Of a stretch of DNA of 64,000 nt, positions 9,878-19,852 are shown one piece after another. The stretch comes from Sphaerotilus montanus (GTDB lineage: Bacteria > Pseudomonadota > Gammaproteobacteria > Burkholderiales > Burkholderiaceae_C). The notes beneath the pieces were generated by a model. It was given only the letters and a program-made list of their open reading frames with translations. It made no database searches and was not told where the DNA came from. The translations under genes and the position numbers were made by a program. The stretch is from positions 2,046,001 to 2,110,000 of the forward strand of contig NZ_JACCFH010000001.1 in assembly GCF_013410775.1 (NCBI RefSeq). Direction: 5' to 3'. Numbering within the stretch: position 1 is the first letter of the stretch; each line of letters begins with the position of its first letter.

Positions 9878-11182
9878 TCAGGCGGCCGTGACCCGCCAGA
9901 TCGCGTTGCCCACATCGTCGGCCACCAGCAGGCTGCGGCCATCCGCCCCGATCGTCACGCCGACCGGCCGCCCGTAGGACACCGATTCGTCCGGCGCGAG
10001 GAAGCCGCTCAGGATGTCGCGCGGCGGGCCGGACGGTTTGCCGCCGGCGAAGGGAATGAAGAGCACCCGATAGCCGCTGAGCGTGCTGCGGTTCCAGGAA
10101 CCGTGCTGGCCGATGACCATGCCGTCGGGAAAACCGGGCAGCGTGCCGGCCGGCATCCAGCACAGGCCGAGCGACGCCGTGTGGCCGCCGAGCGCGTAGT
10201 CGGGGGCGATGGCGCGCGCGACGGCGGCGGCGTCCTGCGGCACGCGGTCGTCCACCGTGCCGCCCCAGTAGCTGTACGGCCAGCCGTAGAAACCACCGTC
10301 GCGCACGGAGGTGAGGTAGTCCGGCGGGGTTTCATCGCCCAGGCCATCGCGCTCGTTGACCACCGTCCACAGCGCCTGCGTCGTCGGCTCCCACGCCAGT
10401 CCGACTGGGTTGCGCAGACCGGCGGCGAAGGTGCGGCTGCGGCCGGTGGCGAGGTCGATGGCGTAGATGCAGGCGCGGCCTTGCTCGACCTCGAAGCCGT
10501 TCTCGGCGATGTTGCTCAGCGAGCCGACGCCGGCGTAGAGCGTGCGGCCGTCCGGACTGGGCAGCAGGCTGCGGGTCCAGTGGCCGCCGGGCTTGAACGA
10601 GGCCACGGGCCGGCCGGTGGCGTGGATCCGCAGCGCGCCCGGCGTGTAGGGAAAGGCCACCACGCCGTCGGTGTTGCCCACGTAGAAGGTCTCGCCCAGC
10701 AGTGCCATGCCGAAGGGCTGGCTCAGGCCGGACAGGAAGGTCTCGCGGGTCTCGGCCACGCCGTCGCGGTCGGTGTCGCGCAGCAGGGTGATGCGGTTCG
10801 GGCTGATGCCGGTGGCGGCGGCGCGTTTCATCGTGCTGACCATCGCGTGGTCGAACAGCGAATTGACCTCGCCCGGCAGGAAGCAGGCCTCGGCGACGGT
10901 GACATCGCCATTGGGCAGCACCAGCATCCAGCGCGGGTGGTCGAGGCCGGTGGCGAAGGCGTTGACCTGCAGACCGGCGGCGGCCACCGGCTTCTGGCCG
11001 GGCGCCCAGCCGCGGGCGGTGGGCATCTTCAGTGTCGGCATGCGGCCCTGCGGGCGCGCTTCGGGGATGGTCGGTGCGGTGCCGACGGCCTGCGCTGGCG
11101 CCGGGCCTTGCCGGCGGCGCCAGCGGATGGCGGCACTGCCGGCCAATGCAACGATCTGGGCAAGCACGTTCGACGAACTCAT
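9878..11182 (-). CDS. PQQ-dependent sugar dehydrogenase / sorbosone dehydrogenase family beta-propeller
   Basis: The protein has 434 aa from ATG 11182, with GAGGAG at good spacing. An N-terminal hydrophobic segment is followed by a Gdh/sorbosone dehydrogenase (L-sorbosone/aldose, PQQ-type) propeller: LDHPRWMLVLPNGDVTVAE, then GGHWTRSLLPSPDGRTLY, RNPVGLAWEP, VNERDGLGDE and QHGSWNRS. The family oxidises sugars or aldehydes in the periplasm with PQQ. Whether this one binds PQQ cannot be read from sequence. It lies just downstream of the SIP gene on the same strand, with a 41-base gap. Confidence 0.85.
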   Translation of the reverse strand: MSSSNVLAQIVALAGSAAIRWRRRQGPAPAQAVGTAPTIPEARPQGRMPTLKMPTARGWAPGQKPVAAAGLQVNAFATGLDHPRWMLVLPNGDVTVAEACFLPGEVNSLFDHAMVSTMKRAAATGISPNRITLLRDTDRDGVAETRETFLSGLSQPFGMALLGETFYVGNTDGVVAFPYTPGALRIHATGRPVASFKPGGHWTRSLLPSPDGRTLYAGVGSLSNIAENGFEVEQGRACIYAIDLATGRSRTFAAGLRNPVGLAWEPTTQALWTVVNERDGLGDETPPDYLTSVRDGGFYGWPYSYWGGTVDDRVPQDAAAVARAIAPDYALGGHTASLGLCWMPAGTLPGFPDGMVIGQHGSWNRSTLSGYRVLFIPFAGGKPSGPPRDILSGFLAPDESVSYGRPVGVTIGADGRSLLVADDVGNAIWRVTAA

Positions 11183-11223
11183 GGCACCACTCCTCTTCTG
11201 GGGAGGGGGCATGTTAATCCGCG

Positions 11224-11967
11224 TCAAGTTTCGATGTGCTCGTGGTGCGCCGTGGCGCCTTGCTTCCAGTAGGCCGAGACCCGCACCGCCTGGCGGTCCA
11301 GCCCCCGCTCGTCGACCAGCACGCGCCGCAGCGCCGCCATCGCGCCCGCTTCGCCCGCACCCCAGGCGAAGCCCTCGCCGCCGGGCAGGTCCAGTGCGCG
11401 CACGGCCTCGACCAGCGCGGCGCCGCTGTCGACCCACTGCACCTGCACGCTGGCCGCGCTCGGCAGCGCGCGCCGGTCGGCCGCATCTGTCACGTGCAGC
11501 ACGGCGAAGGCGCGGGTGCCGGCGGGCAACTCCTCCAGCCGGCGGGCGACCGCGGGCAGGGCGGTCTCGTCGCCGGCCAGCAGGTGCCAGTCGAAGTCGG
11601 TGGGGATGATGAAGGAGCCACGCGGCCCGCCGATGGTGGCGCGCTGGCCGGGCGTGGCCTGCGTGGCCCAGTGGGCGGCCGGGCCGTCGCCGTGCAGCGC
11701 GAACTCGATCGCCAGCGTGCCGGCTGCCGCGTCGTATTGCCGGGGCGTGTAGTCGCGGCGCACCGGCTCGCCGCCGTCCGCGGCGTCGAGGAAGAGCTTG
11801 ACGTGGTCGTCGAACGAGGCGCTGGTGAAGCCGGCGAGTTCGGCGCCGGTGAAGGTGATGCGGCGGAAGCCGGGGGTGGGCGTGTCGACGCTCAGGACGG
11901 TCAGGTCGCGGCGGCGCAGTTCGTGGCGCACGCGCTGGACGCGGCTGGCGGGATGGTCAGAGGCCAT
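11224..11967 (-). CDS. Siderophore-interacting protein (FAD/NAD(P)H ferric-siderophore reductase)
   Basis: The protein has 247 aa from ATG 11967. It has a ferredoxin-reductase-like FAD-binding domain with RRDYTPRQYD and GPRGSF, then a C-terminal SIP domain with LAGDETALPAVARRLEEL and GEGFAWGAGEAGAM. Proteins of this family (ViuB/YqjH type) reduce ferric siderophores in the cytoplasm to release iron. It is divergent from a MarR regulator 35 bases away, an arrangement like yqjH-yqjI although YqjI is not a MarR protein. Regulation by the divergent repressor is likely. Confidence 0.92.
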   Translation of the reverse strand: MASDHPASRVQRVRHELRRRDLTVLSVDTPTPGFRRITFTGAELAGFTSASFDDHVKLFLDAADGGEPVRRDYTPRQYDAAAGTLAIEFALHGDGPAAHWATQATPGQRATIGGPRGSFIIPTDFDWHLLAGDETALPAVARRLEELPAGTRAFAVLHVTDAADRRALPSAASVQVQWVDSGAALVEAVRALDLPGGEGFAWGAGEAGAMAALRRVLVDERGLDRQAVRVSAYWKQGATAHHEHIET

Positions 11968-11982
11968 GGGTTCTTGGGTCTG

Positions 11983-12036
11983 AATGGTTGATAATGTCAT
12001 CCATGATGCGCAAATCAATGGACAATGTCAACCATT
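11983..12036. promoter_or_regulatory. Inverted-repeat operator pair between SIP and MarR genes
   Basis: AATGGTTGATAATGTC (11983-11998) and the inverted GACAATGTCAACCATT (12021-12036) match at 14 of 16 positions. They flank the presumed MarR start, and the second arm overlaps its first codons. Paired inverted sites of this kind are typical MarR-family operators, so autorepression plus control of the SIP gene is inferred. Confidence 0.55.
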
Positions 12037-12479
12037 CGGGCGGGGCTGAACCCGAGCACGTGCTGGAGCTGATCCACACGGTCATGCACCAGGTGCGCTC
12101 GCAGCAATACCAGGTGCTGCGCGACGGGCCCCACACCATCACGCACATGGAGACCAAGGTGCTCGGCTTCTTCGGGCGCCACCCCGGCGCGACCCAGACC
12201 GACCTGGCCCAGCACAGCGGGCGCGACAAGGCGCAGCTCGCCCGGCTCATCAAGGGCCTGCGCGAACAAGGACTGCTGGACGCGCAGGCCGACACGGTCG
12301 ACCGGCGCAGCGTGCGGCTGGCGCTGACGGCGCAGGGGCGCGCGGTGCTGGACGCGCTGGAGCAGGCGTCCGCGCACCTGGCGGTGCAGGCGGTGGCGGG
12401 TCTGAGCGCTGAGGAACAGGGCCAGCTGCTCGCGCTGCTGCAGCGGGTGCGGCAGAACCTGGCGGCGCCAAAGGGCTGA
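12003..12479 (+). CDS. MarR-family transcriptional regulator
   Basis: The protein has about 158 aa. The winged helix is visible as ATQTDLAQHSGRDKAQLARLIKGLREQGLL followed by the wing DTVDRRSVRLALTAQG. The start is uncertain: ATG at 12003, 12006 or 12018 all fit, and none has a strong ribosome-binding site. It is divergent from the siderophore-interacting reductase and overlaps a putative operator, so it probably represses itself and that gene. The effector is unknown. Confidence 0.88.
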   Translation: MMRKSMDNVNHSGGAEPEHVLELIHTVMHQVRSQQYQVLRDGPHTITHMETKVLGFFGRHPGATQTDLAQHSGRDKAQLARLIKGLREQGLLDAQADTVDRRSVRLALTAQGRAVLDALEQASAHLAVQAVAGLSAEEQGQLLALLQRVRQNLAAPKG

Positions 12480-12613
12480 AGCACTCTGCCGCGCGGTCCG
12501 CGGCAGCTTGTCACGGCGCTGCTGGCGTGGAGAACCCGCTTGCCCACGGTTGCTCCACATTTGCTTTCTACGCTGTCCCGGTGCCCGATTCGGGCCTCAG
12601 CGGAAGAACAGCC

Positions 12614-13858
12614 ATGCGAGACCACCCCACCCGATCCACCTGGCGGTTTGCCGCCCTGCCGGCCCTCCTGACCGCGCTCGGCCTGAGTGCTTGCGGCGGC
12701 GGGGACACCGACGTAGCAGTCACTGCCCCGGACGCCACACCGGTTGCGGTGACGGCCGTCACGCGGCTGTCGGTGGGCGAGGCGATGTTCAACGACAAGT
12801 CCTTGTCCGCCAGCGGCCAGCAGGCCTGCGCGAGCTGCCACGCCACGCCCGCCGCCCACGCCGACCCTGCGGGCACGCTGCTGCCGCTGGGTGGCGCCGC
12901 GATGGACCGCCAGGGCACCCGCAGCAGCCCGAGCCTGCTCTACCTGGCCGCCAATGCCGCGTTCCGCTTTACTGCAGACGGCACACCCCGTGGCGGCTTC
13001 ACCTGGGACGGTCGCGCCGACACCCGCCAGCACCAGGCGTCCGGGCCGCTGCTGGACGCCAGCGAGATGGCCAACGCCAGCACGGCGGCGGTGGCTGCCA
13101 AGGTGCGCAGCACGGCGCTTTACACCGACTTCGCGCGCCTGTACGGGCTGCCGGCCGCGGCGACCGACCAGCAGGTCTTCGACGCCCTCACGCTGGCGCT
13201 GGCGACCTACCAGGCCGAGGATCCGGACTACCTGCTGTTCAACAGCAAGTTCGACCAGGTGCTCGACGGCAAGGCCACGCTGAGCGCGCAGGAGGCGCGC
13301 GGCCTGCAGCTCTTCAATGCGCCCGAGCGCGGCAACTGCGCGAGCTGCCACACCAGCCAGGTCGGCGCCGATGGCAGCCGTCCGCTGTTCACCGACTTCC
13401 GCTATGCCGCGCTCGGTGTGCCACGCAACACGGCGATCACGGCCAATGCCGACGCGGCCTTTTTCGACATGGGCCTGTGCGGCCCGAAGCGCACCGACCT
13501 GGCCAGCCGACTCGACCTGTGCGGGCAGTTCAAGGTGCCGACGCTGCGCAATGTCGCGGTCACCGCACCGTATTTCCACAACGCGAAGGTCGCCACACTC
13601 GACGAGGCGGTGCGCTTCTACGCGACCCGCGACATCGACCCGGGCCGCTGGTACCCGGTCGTGGACGGGCGACCGGACCTGTTCGACGACCTGCCGGTCG
13701 CCTTGCGCGGCAATGTGGTCCAGACCGCACCGTTCGGCCTGGCCCCGGGCGCTGCGCCGCGGCTGTCGGCGCAGGATGTGGCCGATCTCTCGGCCTTCCT
13801 GCGCACGCTCACCGACGATTTCACCGCCCCGGCCGGCAGCGCGACCGTGGCCCGCTAG
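12614..13858 (+). CDS. Di-haem cytochrome c peroxidase / MauG-family lipoprotein
   Basis: The protein has 414 aa from ATG 12614, with GGAAG upstream. A lipoprotein signal is present (lipobox LSAC near residue 27). Two CxxCH haem-binding motifs, both CASCH, lie about 160 residues apart. Other family landmarks are FNDKSLSASGQQ, RGGFTWDGRA, VPTLRNVAVTAPYFHNA and LSAFLRTLT. The protein reduces peroxide or performs MauG-like oxidation at the outer face of a membrane. No obvious partner gene is adjacent. Confidence 0.9.
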   Translation: MRDHPTRSTWRFAALPALLTALGLSACGGGDTDVAVTAPDATPVAVTAVTRLSVGEAMFNDKSLSASGQQACASCHATPAAHADPAGTLLPLGGAAMDRQGTRSSPSLLYLAANAAFRFTADGTPRGGFTWDGRADTRQHQASGPLLDASEMANASTAAVAAKVRSTALYTDFARLYGLPAAATDQQVFDALTLALATYQAEDPDYLLFNSKFDQVLDGKATLSAQEARGLQLFNAPERGNCASCHTSQVGADGSRPLFTDFRYAALGVPRNTAITANADAAFFDMGLCGPKRTDLASRLDLCGQFKVPTLRNVAVTAPYFHNAKVATLDEAVRFYATRDIDPGRWYPVVDGRPDLFDDLPVALRGNVVQTAPFGLAPGAAPRLSAQDVADLSAFLRTLTDDFTAPAGSATVAR

Positions 13859-13969
13859 CCGGCGCACGGCATCGGATTGCATTTGTCATCGACCCGTGCC
13901 GGCCTGCAATCGGCGATCGGCCCGGGGGATCCACAGTGCGCGCATGCCTCCACCCAGTCTTCCAGTGCC

Positions 13970-14202
13970 ATGACGTCCCTTCCTTCGAGGCCTGCTGCCG
14001 CGTTCAGGCGTACCCGCCGACGGGCGCTGCTGGCCACCTTGCTGACCCTGGCCATCTGGGGCCACGCGGGTTCGAGCTGGGGTGCGCCGGTGCGGCCCGC
14101 GGACCACGCGCGGTGCCTGCCCTGGCGCGGCATCCTGCTGGCGCTGGGTGGCGGGGCGCTGGCCGGATGGGCGCTGATGCGGCTGGGACAGCGTCCGCCG
14201 CC

Positions 14203-14209
<7 letters not shown>
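13970..14209 (+). CDS. Small predicted membrane protein
   Basis: The 79-aa product starts at ATG 13970. It has a basic N-terminus and two hydrophobic segments (LLATLLTLAIWGHA and GILLALGGGALAGWALM). A longer reading from 13877 is possible. Its end overlaps the convergent response-regulator gene by 7 bases. No family is recognised, and it could be spurious. Confidence 0.4.
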
Positions 14210-14997
<788 letters not shown>

Positions 14998-15061
14998 TCT
15001 AGCGGCTCAGTGTGCGCGCCAACGGTTGCAGTGACCCCACCCGTCGGTCAAGAAATGCAAA

Positions 15062-15089
15062 ACGCCCGACGGTGTGAACCGTCGGGCGT
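15062..15089 (-). terminator. Strong hairpin terminator after the BON gene
   Basis: A perfect 12-bp stem (ACGCCCGACGGT / ACCGTCGGGCGT) with a 4-base loop lies 53 bases after the BON gene stop. Read on the minus strand it is followed by TTTGCATTTC. It separates the BON gene from the response regulator downstream. Confidence 0.75.
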
Positions 15090-15141
15090 GCTGTCAAAAG
15101 GGGCACCGGACCCTGGCCGGTGCATCGAGGGACGAGGGACT

Positions 15142-16011
15142 TCAGGTCGCCCAGGCGTGGAGCTGGGACGTGACCGACTTGACGCCAGCGACCCGGGTCG
15201 CGATGGTGCGCGCCGACAGTTCGTCGGTGTCCAGGTTGATCCAGCCGGACAGGTTGACCTGGCCATCGCGGGCGGTGACGACGAGTTCGACGTCCTGGTC
15301 CTGGAAGGGGGCGGCCTGCAGCAGCGCGGCCTTGACCTGTGCGGCCAGGGCGGCGTCGCTCGGGCTCATCGCGGGTGCTGCGGCCACGGTGCGGGTGGCG
15401 ACCACCGGCGGCAGACCGAAGCGCGGGTCCGACGCGGTCGACCAGGCGTGCAGGTTCGAGGTCACGGCGCGCACGCCCGGCACGGCGGCGGCAGCGGCCA
15501 GCGCCGGGGCCTCGTCCGTCGAGTAGCCCACGAAGCCGGAGAGCTGGACCTGGCCGTTGGCGGCCGTCACATCGACGTCGGCGCCGCGGTCCTGCAGTGC
15601 GGTCTTGACCTGGGCGGCCAGCGCGGCGTCGCTCGCGTTCACCGTGGAGGAGAGTCCCGTGCCCGTGGAGCGGGCCGGCAGCCCGAGGCTGGGGTCCGTG
15701 GCGGTGGACCAGGCGCGCAGGGTCGAGGTCACCGACTGCACGCCCGGCACGGCGGCGGCGATGGTGCGGGCCGGCAGTTCGTCGCTGGTGTAACCCACGA
15801 AACCGGAGAGCTGGACCTGGCCGTTGGCGGCCGCCACGGTCACGTCGGTGGCCTGGGTCTGGAAGGGGCGGGCCTGCTGCAGTGCCGTCTGCACGCGGGT
15901 CGCCAGGGCGACGTCGGCCGGGGTGGCGCCGGTGGCGGTGCCGGCGTGGGCGGCAGCGAAGCCGGTCAGCAGGGCGGCGGCGAGGAGGAGTCGGGGGAAG
16001 CGCGGTGTCAT
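15142..16011 (-). CDS. Exported protein with three BON domains
   Basis: The protein has 289 aa from ATG 16011. The Sec signal peptide ends near AAAHAG. Three BON domains follow, each with NGQVQLSGFVGY or DGQVNLSGWINL and a trailing V-P/A-GV-x-V/S-V-T-S motif. BON proteins such as OsmY and DolP sit in the periplasm, bind phospholipid and protect the envelope. The three units are alike in sequence, so internal duplication is probable. It is divergent from the hybrid kinase, with a perfect palindrome between them. Confidence 0.88.
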   Translation of the reverse strand: MTPRFPRLLLAAALLTGFAAAHAGTATGATPADVALATRVQTALQQARPFQTQATDVTVAAANGQVQLSGFVGYTSDELPARTIAAAVPGVQSVTSTLRAWSTATDPSLGLPARSTGTGLSSTVNASDAALAAQVKTALQDRGADVDVTAANGQVQLSGFVGYSTDEAPALAAAAAVPGVRAVTSNLHAWSTASDPRFGLPPVVATRTVAAAPAMSPSDAALAAQVKAALLQAAPFQDQDVELVVTARDGQVNLSGWINLDTDELSARTIATRVAGVKSVTSQLHAWAT

Positions 16012-16094
16012 GGTCGTTCCTTCGGGGCGGTTGTCTGTTGCGATGACTGCATCTTCGGAGCGCCCCGTCACCGCCGGATTACAGTGCCCGGATC

Positions 16095-16116
16095 GCAGAT
16101 TGCAGATGCAATCTGC
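16095..16116. promoter_or_regulatory. Perfect 22-bp palindrome between BON gene and hybrid kinase
   Basis: GCAGATTGCA and its exact inverse TGCAATCTGC are separated by GA. The site lies 84 bases upstream of the BON start and 30 bases upstream of the kinase start. It suits a dimeric regulator acting on both divergent genes. The regulator is not identified. Confidence 0.5.
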
Positions 16117-16145
16117 CGGCGCAGGGCAGGCAACAGGACGAGCGG

Positions 16146-18686
16146 ATGAAGACCATGGACAGTGACCGTGTCTCGCTGCGCACCGGTGGGGTGCTGCTGG
16201 TGGTGCTGGTCGAGCTGGTGGTGGCGGCCACCGTGGGCTGGGGGCTGTGGACGCTGCGGCGCGAGACGCTGGCGGGCGAGCTGCAGGCCCTGGCGTCGCT
16301 GTCGGCGGCGATGGCCGTGCAGGCAGACAGCACGCTGGGCGTGGCCGACGCCATCCTGGGGGCGACACGGGCCGAGCTGGGCGATGGCCTGCTCGATCCG
16401 ACCAGTGCCGGTGCGCACGACTTCCTGCGCGCCCGCGCCGATGCGCTGCCGATGTTCCGCTCCATGCTGATCGTCGATGCCGAGGGTCGGCGCCTGACCA
16501 GTTCTCGCGAGGAGATCCGGAACGGCCCCTCGGTGGCGCATCTGGACTTCTTCATCACGGCCCGCGAGGGCCGCGGGCCGTCGCTCCACGTGGGCACGCC
16601 CTTCGTCGGGCACCTGGACGGACGCGCATCCATCGGGGTCTCGATGGACTGGCGTGACCGGCAGGGGCAGTTCCAGGGCGTGGTGGTGCTGGTGGCCGAT
16701 GCCGGTTTCCTGGACGGCCACTTCGAGCAGATCGCACCCCAGCCGGATGTCGCGATGGCGCTGTACCGCAACAGCGACCGGGCCCTGGTGTCCGACGGCC
16801 CCGGCGACGGCGCCGCCCGGCTGCTGCCTGCGCAGGTGCTGGGCCCGCTGTGGGCCGATGCCACGCCCGAGACGCCGCGCCTGGTCACCTTGCCGGACGG
16901 CCGCCAGCGGCTGGTGGCCCTGCACCGGCTGCAGCGGTTTCCGCTGACGGTGGTCGTCTCGCGCGACGCCGAGGTGGCGCTGGCGGACTGGACCGAGCAG
17001 GCCTGGCTGGTCGGCTCCTTTGCCCTGTCGGCGCTGGCGATGACGCTGTTCCTGTCGCTGCGCAATGCCCGCGAGCAGGCCCTGCGGCGCCAGGCGCAGG
17101 CGGCACTCGCCACCGAGCAGGCCTGCGCGGTGCGGGCTTTCCAGGCGGCCCAGGAAGGCCACTGGGAATGGGATGCGCACACGCAGGAAAACCACCTCTC
17201 GCCGCGCATGAAGGAGCTGCTGGGCATGGCGCCGGACGAGATCCTGCATGGTCCGGACGGGCTGTTGCACCTGGCTCGGCTGCACCCGGACGATGTGGAG
17301 CCGGTGCGCGCCGTGCTGCAGGCCCACCAGCAGGGGCAGGGCAGCGAGGTCTTCGATTTCACGTTCCGCATCCGGCAGGACGACGGCCAGTGGCGCCACG
17401 TCCGCTCGCGCGGCCATGCCTGGCGGGATCCCGATGGAGCCGCCCGCTTCTTCAGCGGCACCGGCACCGACATCACGGCCGAGATCGCCGTGCAGCAGCA
17501 GAACCTGCAACTCGAAGCGCAGCTCCAGCGCGCCCGCAAGATGGAGGCCCTCGGCACGCTGGCCGGCGGTGTGGCGCACGATTTCAACAACATCCTGGCC
17601 GCTGTCATCGGCTATGGCGAGCTGGCCCGCAGCGCGGCACCGGACGACTCCAGCCAGGCGCGCCACCTGGACCACGTGCTGCAGGCCGGACAGCGCGGCA
17701 AGGCGCTGGTCGAGCGCATCCTGTCGTTCAGCCGCGGAGCGCCCCGGGCGCGCACCCTGCTGCGGCTGGAGCCGGTGGTCGACGAGGTGCTGCAACTGCT
17801 GGCGGCCTCGCTGCCCGCTTCCGTGCGGCTGGCGCAGCGGCTGAACGCGCCCGAGGCGATCATCTCCGGCGACGTGACCATGGTCTACGAAGCCGCGATG
17901 AACCTGTGCACGAACGCCCTGCAGGCCATGCCGCAGGGGGGGGCGCTGCAGGTGGCGCTGGACGAGATCCGCCTGGAGGTGCCGCGCCAGCTCTTCGACC
18001 GCAGCCTGCCGGCCGGGCGCTATGCCCGCCTGTCGGTGACGGACAGCGGGGCCGGCATCGCGCCCGACGTGATGGCGCGCCTGTTCGAACCCTTCTTCAC
18101 CACCCGCGGCCCGCACGTGGGCACCGGTCTGGGGCTGGCCGTGGTGCATGGCGTGATGGTGGATCTGGGCGGAGCGATCGATGTGCACAGCACGCCGGGG
18201 CAGGGCGCCTGTTTCGAACTCTATTTCCCCTGCGTGGACGGCGTGCCCGACGAGGCCCGCCCGGTCGACGACACCGCGCCACCGGGCTGCGGACAGACGG
18301 TGCTGCTGGTCGATGACGAGCCCGGGCTGGTCGAGCTGGCGGAGGAGCTGCTGGCGGGGCTGGGCTACGAGCCGGTCGGCTTTGCGTCGAGCGTGCAGGC
18401 GCTGGCCGAGTTCCAGCGCGATCCGGACCGCTTCGATCTGGTGCTGACCGACGAGGTGATGCCCGAGATGACCGGCACGGCGCTGGCCCAGGCCGTGCAC
18501 GCCGTGCGGCCGGATCTGCCGGTCGTGCTGGCCAGTGGCTATGGCGGGCCGCAGCTGGCGGCCCGTGCGGCGGGGGCTGGCGTCACCGTGCTGCTGCGCA
18601 AGCCGCTGGTGCGGGCTGAACTGGCACGTGCCATGGCGCAGGCGCTGGGGGCGTGCGCGCTGCGGCTGCAACCGCCCGGCCGGTGA
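16146..18686 (+). CDS. Hybrid sensor histidine kinase with periplasmic sensor, PAS and receiver
   Basis: The protein has 846 aa. It has a TM at about 15-35, a dCache/PDC-type periplasmic sensor to about 285 (SMLIVDAEGRRLTSS, SIGVSMDWRD), a second TM at about 290-308, a PAS/PAC domain at about 320-450 (GHWEWDAHTQENHLSPR), HisKA with phosphoacceptor His in GGVAHDFNNI, HATPase with MNLCTNALQAM, DSGAGI and GTGLGLAVVHG, and a C-terminal receiver with LLVDDE and Asp in LVLTDEVMPEMTG. The ligand is unknown. The start may instead be ATG 16155. It is divergent from the BON gene and could be its regulator through a separate response regulator. Confidence 0.9.
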   Translation: MKTMDSDRVSLRTGGVLLVVLVELVVAATVGWGLWTLRRETLAGELQALASLSAAMAVQADSTLGVADAILGATRAELGDGLLDPTSAGAHDFLRARADALPMFRSMLIVDAEGRRLTSSREEIRNGPSVAHLDFFITAREGRGPSLHVGTPFVGHLDGRASIGVSMDWRDRQGQFQGVVVLVADAGFLDGHFEQIAPQPDVAMALYRNSDRALVSDGPGDGAARLLPAQVLGPLWADATPETPRLVTLPDGRQRLVALHRLQRFPLTVVVSRDAEVALADWTEQAWLVGSFALSALAMTLFLSLRNAREQALRRQAQAALATEQACAVRAFQAAQEGHWEWDAHTQENHLSPRMKELLGMAPDEILHGPDGLLHLARLHPDDVEPVRAVLQAHQQGQGSEVFDFTFRIRQDDGQWRHVRSRGHAWRDPDGAARFFSGTGTDITAEIAVQQQNLQLEAQLQRARKMEALGTLAGGVAHDFNNILAAVIGYGELARSAAPDDSSQARHLDHVLQAGQRGKALVERILSFSRGAPRARTLLRLEPVVDEVLQLLAASLPASVRLAQRLNAPEAIISGDVTMVYEAAMNLCTNALQAMPQGGALQVALDEIRLEVPRQLFDRSLPAGRYARLSVTDSGAGIAPDVMARLFEPFFTTRGPHVGTGLGLAVVHGVMVDLGGAIDVHSTPGQGACFELYFPCVDGVPDEARPVDDTAPPGCGQTVLLVDDEPGLVELAEELLAGLGYEPVGFASSVQALAEFQRDPDRFDLVLTDEVMPEMTGTALAQAVHAVRPDLPVVLASGYGGPQLAARAAGAGVTVLLRKPLVRAELARAMAQALGACALRLQPPGR

Positions 18687-18780
18687 TGGCGCCGGCCACC
18701 ATCGACGGCCATGGGCCTCTGGACTATTGCCCGTGTGCCCCCATCTGCGCGTGATTGCCCACCCACCCGAAGGAACCCGC

Positions 18781-19845
18781 ATGCTGTTCGACTCCGTCCA
18801 GGTCCGCGCGCTGACCCTGCGCAACCGCACCGTCATGGCGCCCATGACCCGCAGCCGCGCTGTCGAGGCCAACACCCCGAACGCGCTGATGGCTGAGTAC
18901 TACGCCCAGCGCGCCAGCGCCGGTCTCATCATCACCGAGGGCACGTCCCCGTCTGCGAACGGCCTTGGCTACGCCCGCATCCCCGGGTTGTTCAACGCCG
19001 CGCAGGTCGCTGGCTGGAAGCTGGTCACCGACGCGGTCCACGCCCAGGGCGGCAAGATCGTCATCCAGTTCATGCACACCGGCCGCGTCACCCACGTCGC
19101 CAACCTGCCGGCCGGCGCCGAAGTGGTCGGCCCGGTCGACGGGGCCTGCCCTGGCGAGATGTACGTGGACGCGCTCGGCATGCAGCCGCACACCCCGGCC
19201 CGCGCCATGACCGAGGCCGACATCGCCCATGCGGTCGCCGAATACGCCGAGGCGGCGCGGCTGGCGATCGAGGCCGGCTTCGACGGCGTCGAGCTGCACG
19301 CGGCCAACGGCTACCTGATCGAGCAGTTCCTCAACGCCAACGTCAACACCCGCACCGACGGCTACGGCGGCAGCACCGCGGGCCGCAACCGCTTCGCCCT
19401 CGAAGTCGCCCGCGCCACGGTGGCCGCGATCGGCGCCGAGCGGGTCGGCATCCGGCTGTCGCCGTACGGCGTGTTCAACGGCACCGGCGCTTTCGCGGAC
19501 GTGGACGCCCAATACCTCGCGCTGGTGCAGGAACTCTCCACGCTCGGGCTGATGTACCTGCACGTGCTGGACCACTCGGCGATGGGCGCGCCCGCCGTGC
19601 CGGCCGCGCTGAAGGCGGCGCTGCGGGCGGCGTTCGATGGCCCCTTCATCCTGGCCGGCGGGTTCGACGCCGCCAGCGCCGAACAGGCGCTCGTGGACGG
19701 GCAGGCCGACCTCATCGCCTTCGGCCGGCCGTTCATCTCGAACCCGGACCTCGTCGAGCGCATGCGCCAGGGCGCGCCGCTGAACCCGCCCGACATGGCG
19801 ACGTTCTATACCCCCGGCCCGGTCGGCTACACCGACTACGCCTGA
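18781..19845 (+). CDS. Old yellow enzyme family FMN oxidoreductase (NemA-like)
   Basis: The protein has 354 aa from ATG 18781, with GAAGGA upstream. It is an FMN TIM barrel with MAPMTRSRA at the start, ITEGTSPSANGLGY, QFMHTGRV, the substrate-binding pair HAANGYLIEQFLN, RTDGYGGS, and phosphate/FMN loops LAGGFDAASAEQAL and LIAFGRPFISNPDL. Enzymes of this kind reduce alkenes of enals, enones, nitro compounds or N-ethylmaleimide with NADPH. The physiological substrate is unknown. Confidence 0.95.
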   Translation: MLFDSVQVRALTLRNRTVMAPMTRSRAVEANTPNALMAEYYAQRASAGLIITEGTSPSANGLGYARIPGLFNAAQVAGWKLVTDAVHAQGGKIVIQFMHTGRVTHVANLPAGAEVVGPVDGACPGEMYVDALGMQPHTPARAMTEADIAHAVAEYAEAARLAIEAGFDGVELHAANGYLIEQFLNANVNTRTDGYGGSTAGRNRFALEVARATVAAIGAERVGIRLSPYGVFNGTGAFADVDAQYLALVQELSTLGLMYLHVLDHSAMGAPAVPAALKAALRAAFDGPFILAGGFDAASAEQALVDGQADLIAFGRPFISNPDLVERMRQGAPLNPPDMATFYTPGPVGYTDYA

Positions 19846-19852
19846 CGGTCCC

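Noticed and set aside
16068-18875. 935-codon minus-strand open frame over the hybrid kinase
   Set aside because: Composition is His/Arg/Gln-rich without any domain, while the plus strand encodes complete kinase motifs.
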